Notes under the pieces: model-generated
Told to the model about the DNA's origin: nothing
Database searches by the model: none
The model's input: only the letters and a program-made list of their open reading frames with translations
From: an uncultured Rickettsiaceae bacterium
GTDB taxonomy: Bacteria; Pseudomonadota; Alphaproteobacteria; Rickettsiales; Rickettsiaceae
Assembly: GCA_905479885.1 (NCBI GenBank)
Contig: CAJQOE010000003.1
Coordinates: 1-22,743 of the forward strand
Length of the DNA: 22,743 nucleotides
Reading direction: 5' to 3'
Part shown: positions 1 to 6,917 of the stretch, piece by piece
How positions within the stretch are numbered: position 1 is the stretch's first letter
How the letters are laid out: every line of letters begins with the position of its first letter
Position numbers and translations under genes: made by a program

Positions 1-201
1 ACGCGGCGCAAAGAGAAAATACTGATTAAGTTCAAATCTCCTCAAGGAGTACAGAAAACTTTATCATTGATGGGCAAAGTGCGCAATATATTTGCAGTTG
101 ATGTTGGACGATACACAAAAACCGCCCAAGAACAGAGAAATGCATTTGCCATAGCTAAGTCAATTTGGGATGAGGCTACTCAAAGGCTTCTTGTTGCCTA
201 A
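1..201 (+). CDS. IS6-like transposase, C-terminal fragment (5' end outside window)
   Basis: An open frame runs from base 1 to a TAA at 199-201, giving 66 residues with no start in the window. It begins with a basic RRKEKI segment followed by FKSPQGVQKTLS and a VRNIF stretch. This matches the end of IS6-family DDE transposases, where a basic stretch precedes 'RFKSxxsAQrfL...vyNtF' after the catalytic glutamate. The catalytic residues themselves lie upstream and cannot be checked. No IS6-type terminal inverted repeat was recognised in the 200 bases after the stop, so the right end of the element is undefined. It could be a live element cut by the window edge or a remnant. Family assignment is by remembered similarity only. 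Confidence 0.6.
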   Translation, partial: TRRKEKILIKFKSPQGVQKTLSLMGKVRNIFAVDVGRYTKTAQEQRNAFAIAKSIWDEATQRLLVA

Positions 202-343
202 AATTTAAGAATTAGGGCTTTCTGCATCTTACTTTACTTAACTTGACGATGCCTTTTATAGTAATTTGAGTAGAATTAGCCTAAAGTAAAGGATTGCTAG
301 CCTTACTATTATCTAACTCTAATTATAAAATTATGAAAACAGT

Positions 344-373
344 TTGACTATTTGAAATAATCTCTGGTATAGT
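344..373 (+). promoter_or_regulatory. Candidate sigma-70 promoter of the ankyrin-type gene
   Basis: TTGACT at 344-349 and TATAGT at 368-373 are separated by 18 bases and lie about 30 bases before the ATG at 403. Both hexamers match the consensus at five of six positions. The predicted leader is about 20 bases with only a weak purine stretch (tagagaa, 388-394) as ribosome binding site. Confidence 0.55.
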
Positions 374-402
374 GCTGTTTTTAATTTTAGAGAACATTAA
401 TT

Positions 403-885
403 ATGACATTACCGAGTGGTTTTAGAACCATAACCCCAATTCATAATGCAATAAAGATTTATTTAAGCACACCTTCTGGTAAAAACTTAGATCAAGTATT
501 ACAAGCTTGTAGAGAAAATCATCAAGCTATTGATTTAGTCGCTCGTCAAGGTACTGCTTTAACTATGGCAGCTCAAGCAAATGATATGAATTTATTAGCA
601 CTATTAATAGCTCAAGGCGCGGATGCAACTGTAGCAACTAGATTTGGTTCAATAACAGATATATTATTAAATCACGTTGAAAACAGTACTTTCACTCTTG
701 GACAGTTAAATGAAGTGTTAAATCGATCTTTAATTTCTCCTCTTCCAAATATAGTGTTTGCTTATGCTGATAATGTATCTGGTTATCAACATGAATTAGA
801 TAATTACAGAATACAACAATATGAGGAAACCTTATCTTGTGTTGGTGAAGAAATGTCACCACTTATTATGGAATATTTAGCTTAA
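403..885 (+). CDS. Small ankyrin-repeat-type protein
   Basis: The 160-residue product has one clear ankyrin-like unit at about residues 50-79: GTALTMAAQANDMNLLALL followed by the typical IAQGADATV turn. A degenerate unit precedes it at about 11-44, beginning TPIHNAI. The remainder (about 80-160) is not recognised. No signal peptide or membrane segment is visible. Ankyrin proteins are common in Rickettsiales and some are secreted into the host cell, but nothing here shows secretion; that role is only a possibility. The gene stands alone between a transposase remnant and the oppositely oriented coxC, with its own promoter at 344-373. Its position beside mobile DNA suggests accessory, possibly acquired, content. 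The two-repeat reading is moderately sure; the function is unknown. Confidence 0.75.
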   Translation: MTLPSGFRTITPIHNAIKIYLSTPSGKNLDQVLQACRENHQAIDLVARQGTALTMAAQANDMNLLALLIAQGADATVATRFGSITDILLNHVENSTFTLGQLNEVLNRSLISPLPNIVFAYADNVSGYQHELDNYRIQQYEETLSCVGEEMSPLIMEYLA

Positions 886-913
886 GGTCAAACTTTAGGG
901 AGTAACACTGAAG

Positions 914-945
914 CAACAATATCAGGTATTGAGTTAATATTGTTG
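914..945 (+). repeat. Inverted repeat after the ankyrin gene, possible transcript end
   Basis: CAACAATAT at 914-922 is repeated as its exact reverse complement at 937-945 with a 14-base loop. It lies about 30 bases after the stop of the ankyrin gene. No clear T-run follows, so a role in termination or mRNA stability is only suggested by position. Confidence 0.35.
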
Positions 946-1022
946 TTATGTGTAATTCCAAATTTGCTAGGAATATACTTTTCTGTATAAGTTTTTTATT
1001 AAAACAAATGAGATAATATTAC

Positions 1023-1058
1023 TTTTATTAGCACTAATACCTATTAGTGCTAATAAAA
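1023..1058. repeat. Perfect 17-bp inverted repeat with 2-base loop
   Basis: Bases 1023-1039 are the exact reverse complement of 1042-1058, separated by CC. It sits between the convergent ends of the ankyrin gene (stop 885) and coxC (stop 1089), a usual place for a two-way terminator. The arms run TTTT-stem-AAAA on the plus strand, the reverse of the A-stem-U order of a standard intrinsic terminator, and no T-run follows on either strand. It may be an end-of-transcript hairpin, a protein site or a small palindromic repeat. Confidence 0.6.
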
Positions 1059-1088
1059 CGTATTCTGAATCAAAAAAAGGGACTAATT

Positions 1089-1907
1089 TTAACGGCCTAA
1101 GACATATACAAATATAAACAAAAACAGCCAAACAACGTCTACAAAGTGCCAATACCAAGCAGCAAATTCAAACCCTAAATGACCATTGCCTTTGTTGAAG
1201 TGGCCTTTTTTAGCACGAAAAAAACATACTGTTAAAAAGATTGTACCAACTATTACGTGTAAACCATGAAATCCAGTCGCTAGGTAGAAATTTGCAGCAT
1301 AAACCCCATCAGTTAAACCAAAAGCTGCATGGTGATATTCATAAGCCTGTAGCATGCTAAAAGTAATGCCAAGTAAGACAGTTATCCCAAGAGCTATGAC
1401 TGAATTTTTTTGGTCATTATGTTCAATTGCATGATGGGCCCAAGTGACTGTTGTTCCTGATAATAGAAGAATTAGTGTATTGATAAATGGAATATCCCAT
1501 GGGTCAAAAGTTTTAATACCTTCAGGCGGCCATGTCCCATCAGCTATAACCCATAAACCTTCTCTAATGCCAGCGGGAAATAAGCTTACAGAAAAAAATG
1601 AGAAGAAGAAGGCACAAAAGAACATAATTTCAGATAATATAAACTAAGACATACCAATACGCAGTCCTGTGCGTACGGCTTCAGTATGGTGTTTGCCGAT
1701 ACGTCCTTCCTTAATAACGTCCCGCCACCAGCTCCAAGAACAAAACACAACTGATATGGTTCCAAAGATAGCAACCAATTTACCGCCTGTATGTTCGTGC
1801 ATAACCATCACCATGCCAAGCGTGAGGGCCATAAGTGAAAAGGCTGTTAAAATAGGCCAGTAACTAAGTTCAACTAGATGATAAGGGTGTTGTTGTTTTG
1901 CGCTCAT
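1089..1907 (-). pseudogene. coxC: Cytochrome c oxidase subunit III, interrupted by an in-frame TAG
   Basis: Subunit III of the aa3-type oxidase is an inner-membrane protein of about 270 residues with seven helices. One reading frame spans 1907 to 1089 (271 residues plus an internal and a final stop), the normal family length. The first 87 residues (1907-1644) hold helices I-II with the hallmark WWRDVIKEG and HHTEAV. A TAG at 1646-1644 follows GLRIGMS, where homologues have a hydrophobic residue in GMxLFI. The frame then resumes as [17 protein letters not shown], later FHGLHVIVG and [14 protein letters not shown], all typical. Translation could restart at the ATG at 1625-1623, giving 178 residues, but that product would lack the glutamate of SEI, equivalent to the DCCD-reactive Glu90 of bovine subunit III. 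Stop upstream gene is ctaG, 76 bases away. The cause may be a real mutation, a sequencing error, or tolerated readthrough. Confidence 0.9.
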
Positions 1908-1941
1908 TATTTTGCTGTTATTACAATTTCGTCATTGTATC

Positions 1942-1971
1942 ATTATAATCAAATTCATTGCTTAAAGTCTA
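1942..1971 (-). promoter_or_regulatory. Candidate internal promoter for coxC
   Basis: Reading the minus strand, TAGACT (1971-1966) and a perfect TATAAT (1947-1942) are 18 bases apart in the 76-base gap between ctaG and coxC. The leader would carry a small hairpin (arms 1922-1927 and 1934-1939). The -35 is only a partial match, so this is tentative. Confidence 0.35.
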
Positions 1972-1983
1972 TTATTTATTCAT

Positions 1984-2520
1984 CTATTCAACATCTCTAA
2001 CCTTAAAGAAGCTATAAGATAGGGTAATTCTGTCAACGTCATCCATATCTGGATCATTTTCCATTGCAGAATCTATAAAGAAAGACACTGGCATTAGAAC
2101 TTTTTCGCCAGCTTTTAATAATTGTTCTTCAAAGCAAAAACAATGTACTTTTACAAAATATTTCCCTGCTTTTAATGGAGTGACATTATATATAGAAGTG
2201 CCGATAATATCATGATTGCTCAGATTTTCAGATTCATAAAATATAAGCGTGTTTTCACCAGTAATGACATTTGCACTACGGTGTTTAGGCACAAACTTCC
2301 ATGGTAAATTTTTATCCACATTGGCATCAAACTCTACTTTAATTTTGCGTGAGCCTTTTTCAATTTTTACGTAAGGGTTAGCTCGTTGTGTTGTCCCTCC
2401 AAACCCTGTAGCTTTGCAAAATAGATTGTAAATAGGTACAGATGCTAATGTAAGTAACATCATGCTAACCAGTAAAGCTATAATTGCAATGGTTATATTT
2501 TTATTGGATTTATTGGACAT
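1984..2520 (-). CDS. ctaG: Cytochrome c oxidase assembly protein CtaG (Cox11)
   Basis: CtaG/Cox11 delivers copper to the CuB centre of subunit I of the aa3-type oxidase. It is anchored in the inner membrane with its copper domain in the periplasm. The 178-residue product has an N-terminal membrane helix at about 9-31, a conserved cysteine at 35 in YNLFCKATG, and the diagnostic CFCFEEQ at 127-133 whose cysteines bind copper. The following PVSFFID (about 144-150) is also family typical. Length is normal and the gene looks intact. The start (ATG at 2520) lies 3 bases after the lptB stop, and coxC follows, so the oxidase genes form the tail of the envelope operon. The intact assembly factor contrasts with the interrupted coxC next door. 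Confidence 0.95.
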   Translation of the reverse strand: MSNKSNKNITIAIIALLVSMMLLTLASVPIYNLFCKATGFGGTTQRANPYVKIEKGSRKIKVEFDANVDKNLPWKFVPKHRSANVITGENTLIFYESENLSNHDIIGTSIYNVTPLKAGKYFVKVHCFCFEEQLLKAGEKVLMPVSFFIDSAMENDPDMDDVDRITLSYSFFKVRDVE

Positions 2521-2523
2521 TTT

Positions 2524-3261
2524 TTATTTAAATTTGTTATCAGTAAAAGTTTGGCCTAAATATACTTCACGCACTTTTGCGCTTTCTATTATTTCTGATG
2601 GCGTCCCTTCCATTAATACCTTGCCATCATATATGATATAAGCTCTATCTACGATATCAAGCGTTTCACGTACGTTATGATCAGTAATTAATACTCCTAT
2701 ATTACGATCCTTTAAGTGCGATACTAATTGTTTGATATCTCGAACAGCAATTGGGTCAATACCAGCAAGTGGTTCGTCTAGTAAGATAAAGTTTGGTTTC
2801 ATAGCTAAAGCTCTAGCTATTTCTAGTCTTCTTCGTTCACCCCCAGAGAGAGTAGTGGCCATTTTATTTTTTAAGTAACCAATGGAAAATTCGTCTAATA
2901 ATTCTTCTGCATTAGCATCTATTTCTTCATTATCGTCATGGATAATTTCTAATATCGCTTTAATATTGTCTTTTACCGTTAATCCACGAAAAATAGAGGA
3001 TTCTTGTGGTAAATAACCAAGGCCAAGGCGAGCTCTTAAATACATAGGAAGCCTAGTAATATCCTGGTCATTTAATAGGAGTTGTCCAATATCTGTTCTG
3101 ATAAGACCAATGATAATGCTAAATAGGGTGGTTTTACCAGCGCCGTTTGGACCAAATAATCCAACAGCTTCACCTTGTGTTAAATGACAAGTAATGTTCC
3201 TTAGGACAGGTTTTTTGTCATAAGATTTAGATATATTTTGAATGACTAGTTTATTCTGCAT
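2524..3261 (-). CDS. lptB: LPS export ABC transporter ATPase LptB
   Basis: LptB is the cytoplasmic ATPase that, with LptF/LptG, pulls LPS out of the inner membrane onto the LptC-LptA bridge. Counting from the ATG at 3261 the product has 245 residues, with Walker [10 protein letters not shown] at about 37-45, Q-loop LPQESS, signature LSGGERRR at about 138-145, Walker B ILLDEP at about 159-164 and the switch histidine in ITDHNV. The ERRR after the signature and the 'LGYLPQE' Q-loop region are typical of LptB rather than other ABC ATPases. A TTG at 3291 would add ten residues and overlap the lptA stop, but the ATG gives the usual family start (MxxKLxIxNISKSY), so I prefer it. lptA and lptC lie immediately upstream; lptF and lptG are not in the window. 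Confidence 0.93.
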   Translation of the reverse strand: MQNKLVIQNISKSYDKKPVLRNITCHLTQGEAVGLFGPNGAGKTTLFSIIIGLIRTDIGQLLLNDQDITRLPMYLRARLGLGYLPQESSIFRGLTVKDNIKAILEIIHDDNEEIDANAEELLDEFSIGYLKNKMATTLSGGERRRLEIARALAMKPNFILLDEPLAGIDPIAVRDIKQLVSHLKDRNIGVLITDHNVRETLDIVDRAYIIYDGKVLMEGTPSEIIESAKVREVYLGQTFTDNKFK

Positions 3262-3287
3262 TGTTTCATTTTTTAGGCTTATATCTC

Positions 3288-3704
3288 TCAAAGTGAACTT
3301 GAGTATATCAGCTTGTTGGTGATGAGTACATTACCATCTTTATACATGCGCACATTTCCTTTTAAGGTAAGTTTTTTTGTTGAATTGTCAAAATATCCAC
3401 TGTTGGCAGTAGCTACTTCTGCTCCACAATTTTTAATTACTTTTAATTTTCCAGGAATTATAACTTGCTTAATTTCTTTGGTGTCATCTGTATCACTATA
3501 GATAACATTTAGTAGGGAAGTGGTAAGTTTAAGGTCCTCGAAAATTACAGTTACCATTCCTGAAAAAGTGGCTGTAGCTTTAGCTTTGTTGATTGATAAT
3601 TTATCAGAAGTGATCTTCAATTGGTCTATAGAAGTAGCTTGAGCTGCACTAGCAGATATTACATATATAAGAAGCACTAATATAGATTTATATATAAAAA
3701 TCAT
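3288..3704 (-). CDS. lptA: LPS transport periplasmic protein LptA (OstA-like)
   Basis: LptA forms the periplasmic beta-jellyroll bridge that carries LPS from LptC to LptD. From the ATG at 3704 the product has 138 residues, beginning with a signal peptide of about 23 residues ([17 protein letters not shown] then ASAAQA). The mature part has the OstA-type pattern: [21 protein letters not shown], a [15 protein letters not shown] strand, and the C-terminal [19 protein letters not shown] longer reading from ATG 3746 would overlap lptC by 38 bases and bury the signal peptide, so the start 4 bases after the lptC stop is chosen. Sequence conservation in LptA is low, but the signal peptide and position between lptC and lptB make the call firm. 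Confidence 0.88.
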   Translation of the reverse strand: MIFIYKSILVLLIYVISASAAQATSIDQLKITSDKLSINKAKATATFSGMVTVIFEDLKLTTSLLNVIYSDTDDTKEIKQVIIPGKLKVIKNCGAEVATANSGYFDNSTKKLTLKGNVRMYKDGNVLITNKLIYSSSL

Positions 3705-3708
3705 AGGG

Positions 3709-4311
3709 TTATTCAAAATCCTTAACATCAAAATTTGACTCCACATTGCCGTTAAATTCTATAATATTATGTGAGTTTTTAGTATTAAAACTATCGGCTT
3801 TAATATTAGATTTATTAAAATTTACTTCCACTTCTGTGTCGCTATAGGCTTCTTGGTTTTCAAGATTAAACATTATTTTTTCACTATTAAAAATTATACC
3901 ATTTACGGTTATTTCTACATCTTTAGTTAGTGTTGCAAGCTTTTGATCTTCATCTAATGTACCGATAGCTGCTTTAATGTTTAGATCGCCATTAGTTAGT
4001 GAATATTGGCCGCTTACTGCACTAAGGATATATTTGTTTTCTAAATCTTTAGTTACGGTTTTTGCCGAAATTTTGTAAGGCGTCAAGTCGCTACTGATTC
4101 CTTCAAAAATTGATTGATTTATATTGAGAGTATAATCTTTTGAGAGTTTTTGTTGTGTTTTTTGAATAGAGCTTTCTTTTATATCTTCTTGAATGGAGAT
4201 GTTTTTAAGATATAAAGTTGTAACAATTGCTATTAAAACGCAGCATCCTGCGCTTAAAAAACAATATTTTATGAGCTTTATTCTTGCCTGGGTTTTAAGT
4301 AAGTGCTCCAT
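3709..4311 (-). CDS. lptC: LPS export protein LptC
   Basis: LptC is a bitopic inner-membrane protein that links the LptBFG transporter to LptA. The 200-residue product has one N-terminal membrane helix (about 16-36, ending TTLYLKN) and a periplasmic beta-rich domain including LTPYKISAKTV, YSLTNGDLNIKAAIGTLD and VEITVNGIIF. These match the LptC pattern in which 'pY.i.A' and 'G.l' strands alternate. The start codon abuts the kdsD stop (4314-4312) with no gap, and lptA starts 4 bases after its own stop. Context and topology support the call more strongly than any single residue. Confidence 0.88.
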   Translation of the reverse strand: MEHLLKTQARIKLIKYCFLSAGCCVLIAIVTTLYLKNISIQEDIKESSIQKTQQKLSKDYTLNINQSIFEGISSDLTPYKISAKTVTKDLENKYILSAVSGQYSLTNGDLNIKAAIGTLDEDQKLATLTKDVEITVNGIIFNSEKIMFNLENQEAYSDTEVEVNFNKSNIKADSFNTKNSHNIIEFNGNVESNFDVKDFE

Positions 4312-5259
4312 TTAACCTATTCCAGCTTTTAATATATCGTGTATATGTATAATTCCCAGTAGTTTTTTATCATCAACTACTGGCAATACAGTAATAGCTT
4401 TATCATTCATAATGAATAATGCTTCAGTGGCTAGAGCTTTTGAATTAATACTTTGTGGTCTAGGCGTCATTACATTTTCTGCTTTGAGTATGCTCAAGTC
4501 ATCTTTAATATGCCTTCTTAAGTCTCCATCGGTGACTATGCCAGAAACGTGACCATTATCATCTAATATAACCGCGCATCCTAAACATTTTTCTGTCATT
4601 ATTACTATTGTATCTATAAAGGCGTCGCTAGCTTTAATTATTGGCAATTTATCACCGCTACGCATTACATCAGTTACTTTTAACAAATTGGCACCAATTT
4701 TCCCCCCAGGATGAAATAGTTTGAAGTCCTCTTGGGTGAATCCTTTTGCTTCATGTAAAGCGGTTACTAGAGCATCCCCTAAAGATAAAGTCATTAATGC
4801 AGAAGTGGTAGGGGCAGATAACGTACTCGATTCTTTTTGTATAGGCAGGGTTAATAAGAAATCACTGTTGCTAGCTAGGTTTGAGTGTTCTTTCATAGTA
4901 ATTGCAGCAATAGGTATATTATATCTTTTGCAATAATTTATTGTATCAAATAATTCTTTGGTTTCACCAGAATTTGAAAGCATAATAACTAAATCTATAT
5001 TAGTGATCATACCTAAATCTCCGTGACTTGCCTCGCTTGGATGTATAAAGAATGCTGGTGTCCCAGTAGAAGCTAAGCTAGCTGCAATTTTTTGGGCAAT
5101 ATAGCCACTTTTTCCTATGCCAACTAAGATTACTCGTCCTTTTAATTTTAATATATGGTCTACCAGTGAAGAGAAGTCTGAAGGTATATTATCCGCAAGG
5201 ACTTTTAATGCTTGGGACTGTCCATTAATTACGTTCTTGGCAATTTTTAAATGATGCAT
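4312..5259 (-). CDS. kdsD: D-arabinose-5-phosphate isomerase (KdsD/KpsF)
   Basis: The enzyme converts ribulose-5-phosphate to arabinose-5-phosphate, the first step to Kdo, the inner-core sugar of LPS. The 315-residue product has an SIS sugar-isomerase domain (about 30-170) with GIGKSG at 47-52, EASHGDLG at 76-83, SNSGET at 95-100 and HPGGKIG at 183-189. Two CBS domains follow (about 200-250 and 262-314), with GIVTDGDLRRH and LLGIIHIHDILKAGI. Length and domain order are exactly those of the family. The gene lies 9 bases after rnd and directly before lptC, a common alphaproteobacterial order that groups Kdo supply with LPS export. Confidence 0.95.
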   Translation of the reverse strand: MHHLKIAKNVINGQSQALKVLADNIPSDFSSLVDHILKLKGRVILVGIGKSGYIAQKIAASLASTGTPAFFIHPSEASHGDLGMITNIDLVIMLSNSGETKELFDTINYCKRYNIPIAAITMKEHSNLASNSDFLLTLPIQKESSTLSAPTTSALMTLSLGDALVTALHEAKGFTQEDFKLFHPGGKIGANLLKVTDVMRSGDKLPIIKASDAFIDTIVIMTEKCLGCAVILDDNGHVSGIVTDGDLRRHIKDDLSILKAENVMTPRPQSINSKALATEALFIMNDKAITVLPVVDDKKLLGIIHIHDILKAGIG

Positions 5260-5268
5260 AATAAAATA

Positions 5269-5883
5269 TCAACTATGTGAAAAAATATCTATATCGTTCC
5301 AACCAATTAAATCAAGATTGGCACGTGTAGGTAGGAAATTAAATAGCTCATGAGCAATTTTACTTCTGCCTGCATCTATTAAACGTTCAATTAGTATAGC
5401 ACGTAGAGAATGTAGATAGACTACATCTTTTGCAGCATACTCTTTTTGATCATTGCTGAGCTCTTCTGCGCCCCAGTAGGAAGATTGTTGTTGCTTAGAA
5501 ATAGACAAGTCCAACAATTCTTTGCATAAATCTTTTAATCCATGACGATCTGTATAAGTGCGTACTAGTTTAGAAGCAATTTTAGTACAAAACACATTAG
5601 TTAGATCTATATCTAAATATTTTTTTATTACGGCTAAATCAAAGCGCGCATAGTGAAATATTTTATTTCTATTTTCATCAAGAAGTAATTTTTTTAAGTT
5701 TGGTGAGTTGTAGTTAGCACCATCAAATTGTACTAAGTATGAATCACCATCGCCATTACTCATTTGTAATACACATAGTCTATCACGATGAAATTGTAAG
5801 CCCATTGTTTCTGTATCAATAGCAAGGTCTCCTGCTATGTGGAAATCATCTGGTAAGTCGTTTTTATATACTGTAACTCTAAT
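5269..5883 (-). CDS. rnd: Ribonuclease D, short alphaproteobacterial form, probable ATT start
   Basis: This is a 3'-5' exoribonuclease of the DEDDy group. Motifs are IDTETMGL (first D and E), FHYARFDL (second D) and YAAKDVVYLH (catalytic Y and last D). It has about 204 residues and lacks the HRDC domain of the longer E. coli enzyme, as usual in this class. No ATG or GTG fits the start. A TTG at 5895 has nothing resembling a ribosome binding site upstream. A perfect GGAGG (5893-5889) lies 5 bases before an ATT at 5883-5881, giving a protein starting (M)RVTVYKNDLP, close to where homologues begin. I therefore place the start at ATT; the TTG alternative would add four residues. The gene sits between the ftsB-like gene and kdsD. 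Confidence 0.88.
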   Translation of the reverse strand: MRVTVYKNDLPDDFHIAGDLAIDTETMGLQFHRDRLCVLQMSNGDGDSYLVQFDGANYNSPNLKKLLLDENRNKIFHYARFDLAVIKKYLDIDLTNVFCTKIASKLVRTYTDRHGLKDLCKELLDLSISKQQQSSYWGAEELSNDQKEYAAKDVVYLHSLRAILIERLIDAGRSKIAHELFNFLPTRANLDLIGWNDIDIFSHS

Positions 5884-5893
5884 GGTAGCCTCC
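5884..5893 (-). promoter_or_regulatory. Strong ribosome binding site deciding an ATT start of rnd
   Basis: Minus strand reads GGAGG CTACC ATT. The GGAGG core (5893-5889) is a full Shine-Dalgarno sequence, unusual in this window where most genes have weak or no such site. It lies inside the coding frame if the TTG at 5895 were used, which argues for ATT. Confidence 0.6.
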
Positions 5894-5904
5894 AATTTTT
5901 AATA

Positions 5905-6237
5905 TTAATTTTCTTGTTCTACAGTTGTTGCTTTATAAATTTGCTCTTTTGGGGAAGAAAACCCCAATACATTCCTAGTTGTTTCATCCAGCATATCTCT
6001 GTCTAATGATCCAGGGCGTAGCAATTTGGTTCTATTTTCAATGTCTAATCTTTCAGCACGTAGTAATTCTAGTTTTTTATGGGAGCTTTCAAGTTCTGAT
6101 TGTAGCGTAAAATAAGCTATAATTCCTCGGCTACCATAAATTGAATGAAATACAAAATATAAAAGCATTAGCAATACTAAGGCATTAAAGAAACTTTTTT
6201 TAGTAAAAACAAACGATTTGCGTTCTCTGTATGTCAT
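5905..6237 (-). CDS. ftsB: FtsB/DivIC-family septum formation initiator
   Basis: FtsB-type proteins are small bitopic components of the divisome that pair with FtsL and FtsQ. The 110-residue product has a short basic cytoplasmic N-terminus, a membrane helix at about 15-34 (FFNALVLLMLLYFVFHS), and a heptad-like coiled coil at about 42-75 rich in L, E and K (LQSELESSHKKLELL). It ends with the family's 'D...LDE..R..LGF..P.E' pattern (DRDMLDETTRNVLGF). The call is by topology, length and this terminal pattern; DivIC/FtsB and FtsL are hard to tell apart, but the LGF ending favours FtsB. It lies 23 bases after cdsA. Confidence 0.82.
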   Translation of the reverse strand: MTYRERKSFVFTKKSFFNALVLLMLLYFVFHSIYGSRGIIAYFTLQSELESSHKKLELLRAERLDIENRTKLLRPGSLDRDMLDETTRNVLGFSSPKEQIYKATTVEQEN

Positions 6238-6260
6238 TATGTTTATTCTACGTTAAGCTT

Positions 6261-6917
6261 TTATAAATGAACAATAAAATATAAAACAACAAGTGGCGCT
6301 GTTAGTATTATGCTATCAAACCTATCTAACATACCACCATGTCCTGGTATTATGGTTCCGCTATCTTTAACGTTAAATTTTCTTTTAAAATAAGATACTA
6401 ATAAATCACTAGCTTGAGCTGTTAATCCAATAATTAACGCAAATAGGCTAAGTGCAAAATGTGTATTTAAAAGATCATATACTATATAGTAAGAAGGTAT
6501 ATAAGCTATTATATTTGTTATAATAATAGCAAAGCTAACACCTGTTATCAGTCCACTTATAGTTTTGTTAGGGCTGATTTGAGGAGCAAGTTTTGGACCA
6601 CCAATAAGCTTTCCACCAAACATTGCCATTATGTCAACACTCCATATTATTGCAAAAAAAGTAAATAATAACCAGCCAGATTGATCTATGTGGGAAAGAA
6701 ACAATAACGAGGCAATGGGAATAGGGATCAATAATTGTCCAAGAAAGTTACAAGCCTTTGATTTATTAGTTATGTTGTACCATTCAAGCAGCATTAATGC
6801 CGCAACGATATAAGATAATACATAAAATAATGGGCGAAATACAAAAATTGCTGTTATAAAAATAGCAGCAATAATTATTCCTGAAATGCAACGTTGTAAA
6901 ATATTCTCTTTATTCAT
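6261..6917 (-). CDS. cdsA: Phosphatidate cytidylyltransferase
   Basis: CdsA makes CDP-diacylglycerol from phosphatidate and CTP, the branch point of phospholipid synthesis, in the inner membrane. The product of 218 residues is almost all hydrophobic helices, and its C-terminal part carries the full CDS signature: SYFKRKFNVKDSG, then PGHGGMLDRFDS, with the KR, KD, HGG and DRxD positions all conserved. The ATG at 6917 is preferred to a TTG at 6929; it overlaps the uppS stop by 8 bases and follows a GGTGG/AGAG purine stretch. The protein is slightly short compared with E. coli CdsA but normal for Rickettsiales. The uppS-cdsA order is widely conserved in bacteria. Confidence 0.95.
   Translation of the reverse strand: MNKENILQRCISGIIIAAIFITAIFVFRPLFYVLSYIVAALMLLEWYNITNKSKACNFLGQLLIPIPIASLLFLSHIDQSGWLLFTFFAIIWSVDIMAMFGGKLIGGPKLAPQISPNKTISGLITGVSFAIIITNIIAYIPSYYIVYDLLNTHFALSLFALIIGLTAQASDLLVSYFKRKFNVKDSGTIIPGHGGMLDRFDSIILTAPLVVLYFIVHL

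Noticed and set aside
202..402. Right terminal inverted repeat of the IS6-like element
   Set aside because: No sequence resembling the known IS6 ends (GGCACTGTTGCAAA type) or its complement was found, so no element boundary is claimed.
1023..1058. Standard Rho-independent terminator
   Set aside because: The stem is perfect, but no T-run follows on either strand and the A/T order of the arms is reversed; kept only as an inverted repeat.
1644..1646. TAG read as a sense codon (alternative genetic code) in coxC
   Set aside because: tolB (stop at 13674-13672) and merR (stop at 13618-13620) end with TAG at their normal family or plausible ends, so TAG is an ordinary stop here.
1444..1863. Plus-strand open frames opposite coxC
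   Set aside because: They are shadows of the coxC frame; the coding signal is clearly on the minus strand.
3262..3291. TTG start at 3291 for LptB
   Set aside because: It adds ten residues absent from the usual family N-terminus, and the ATG at 3261 fits better; the longer form cannot be fully excluded.
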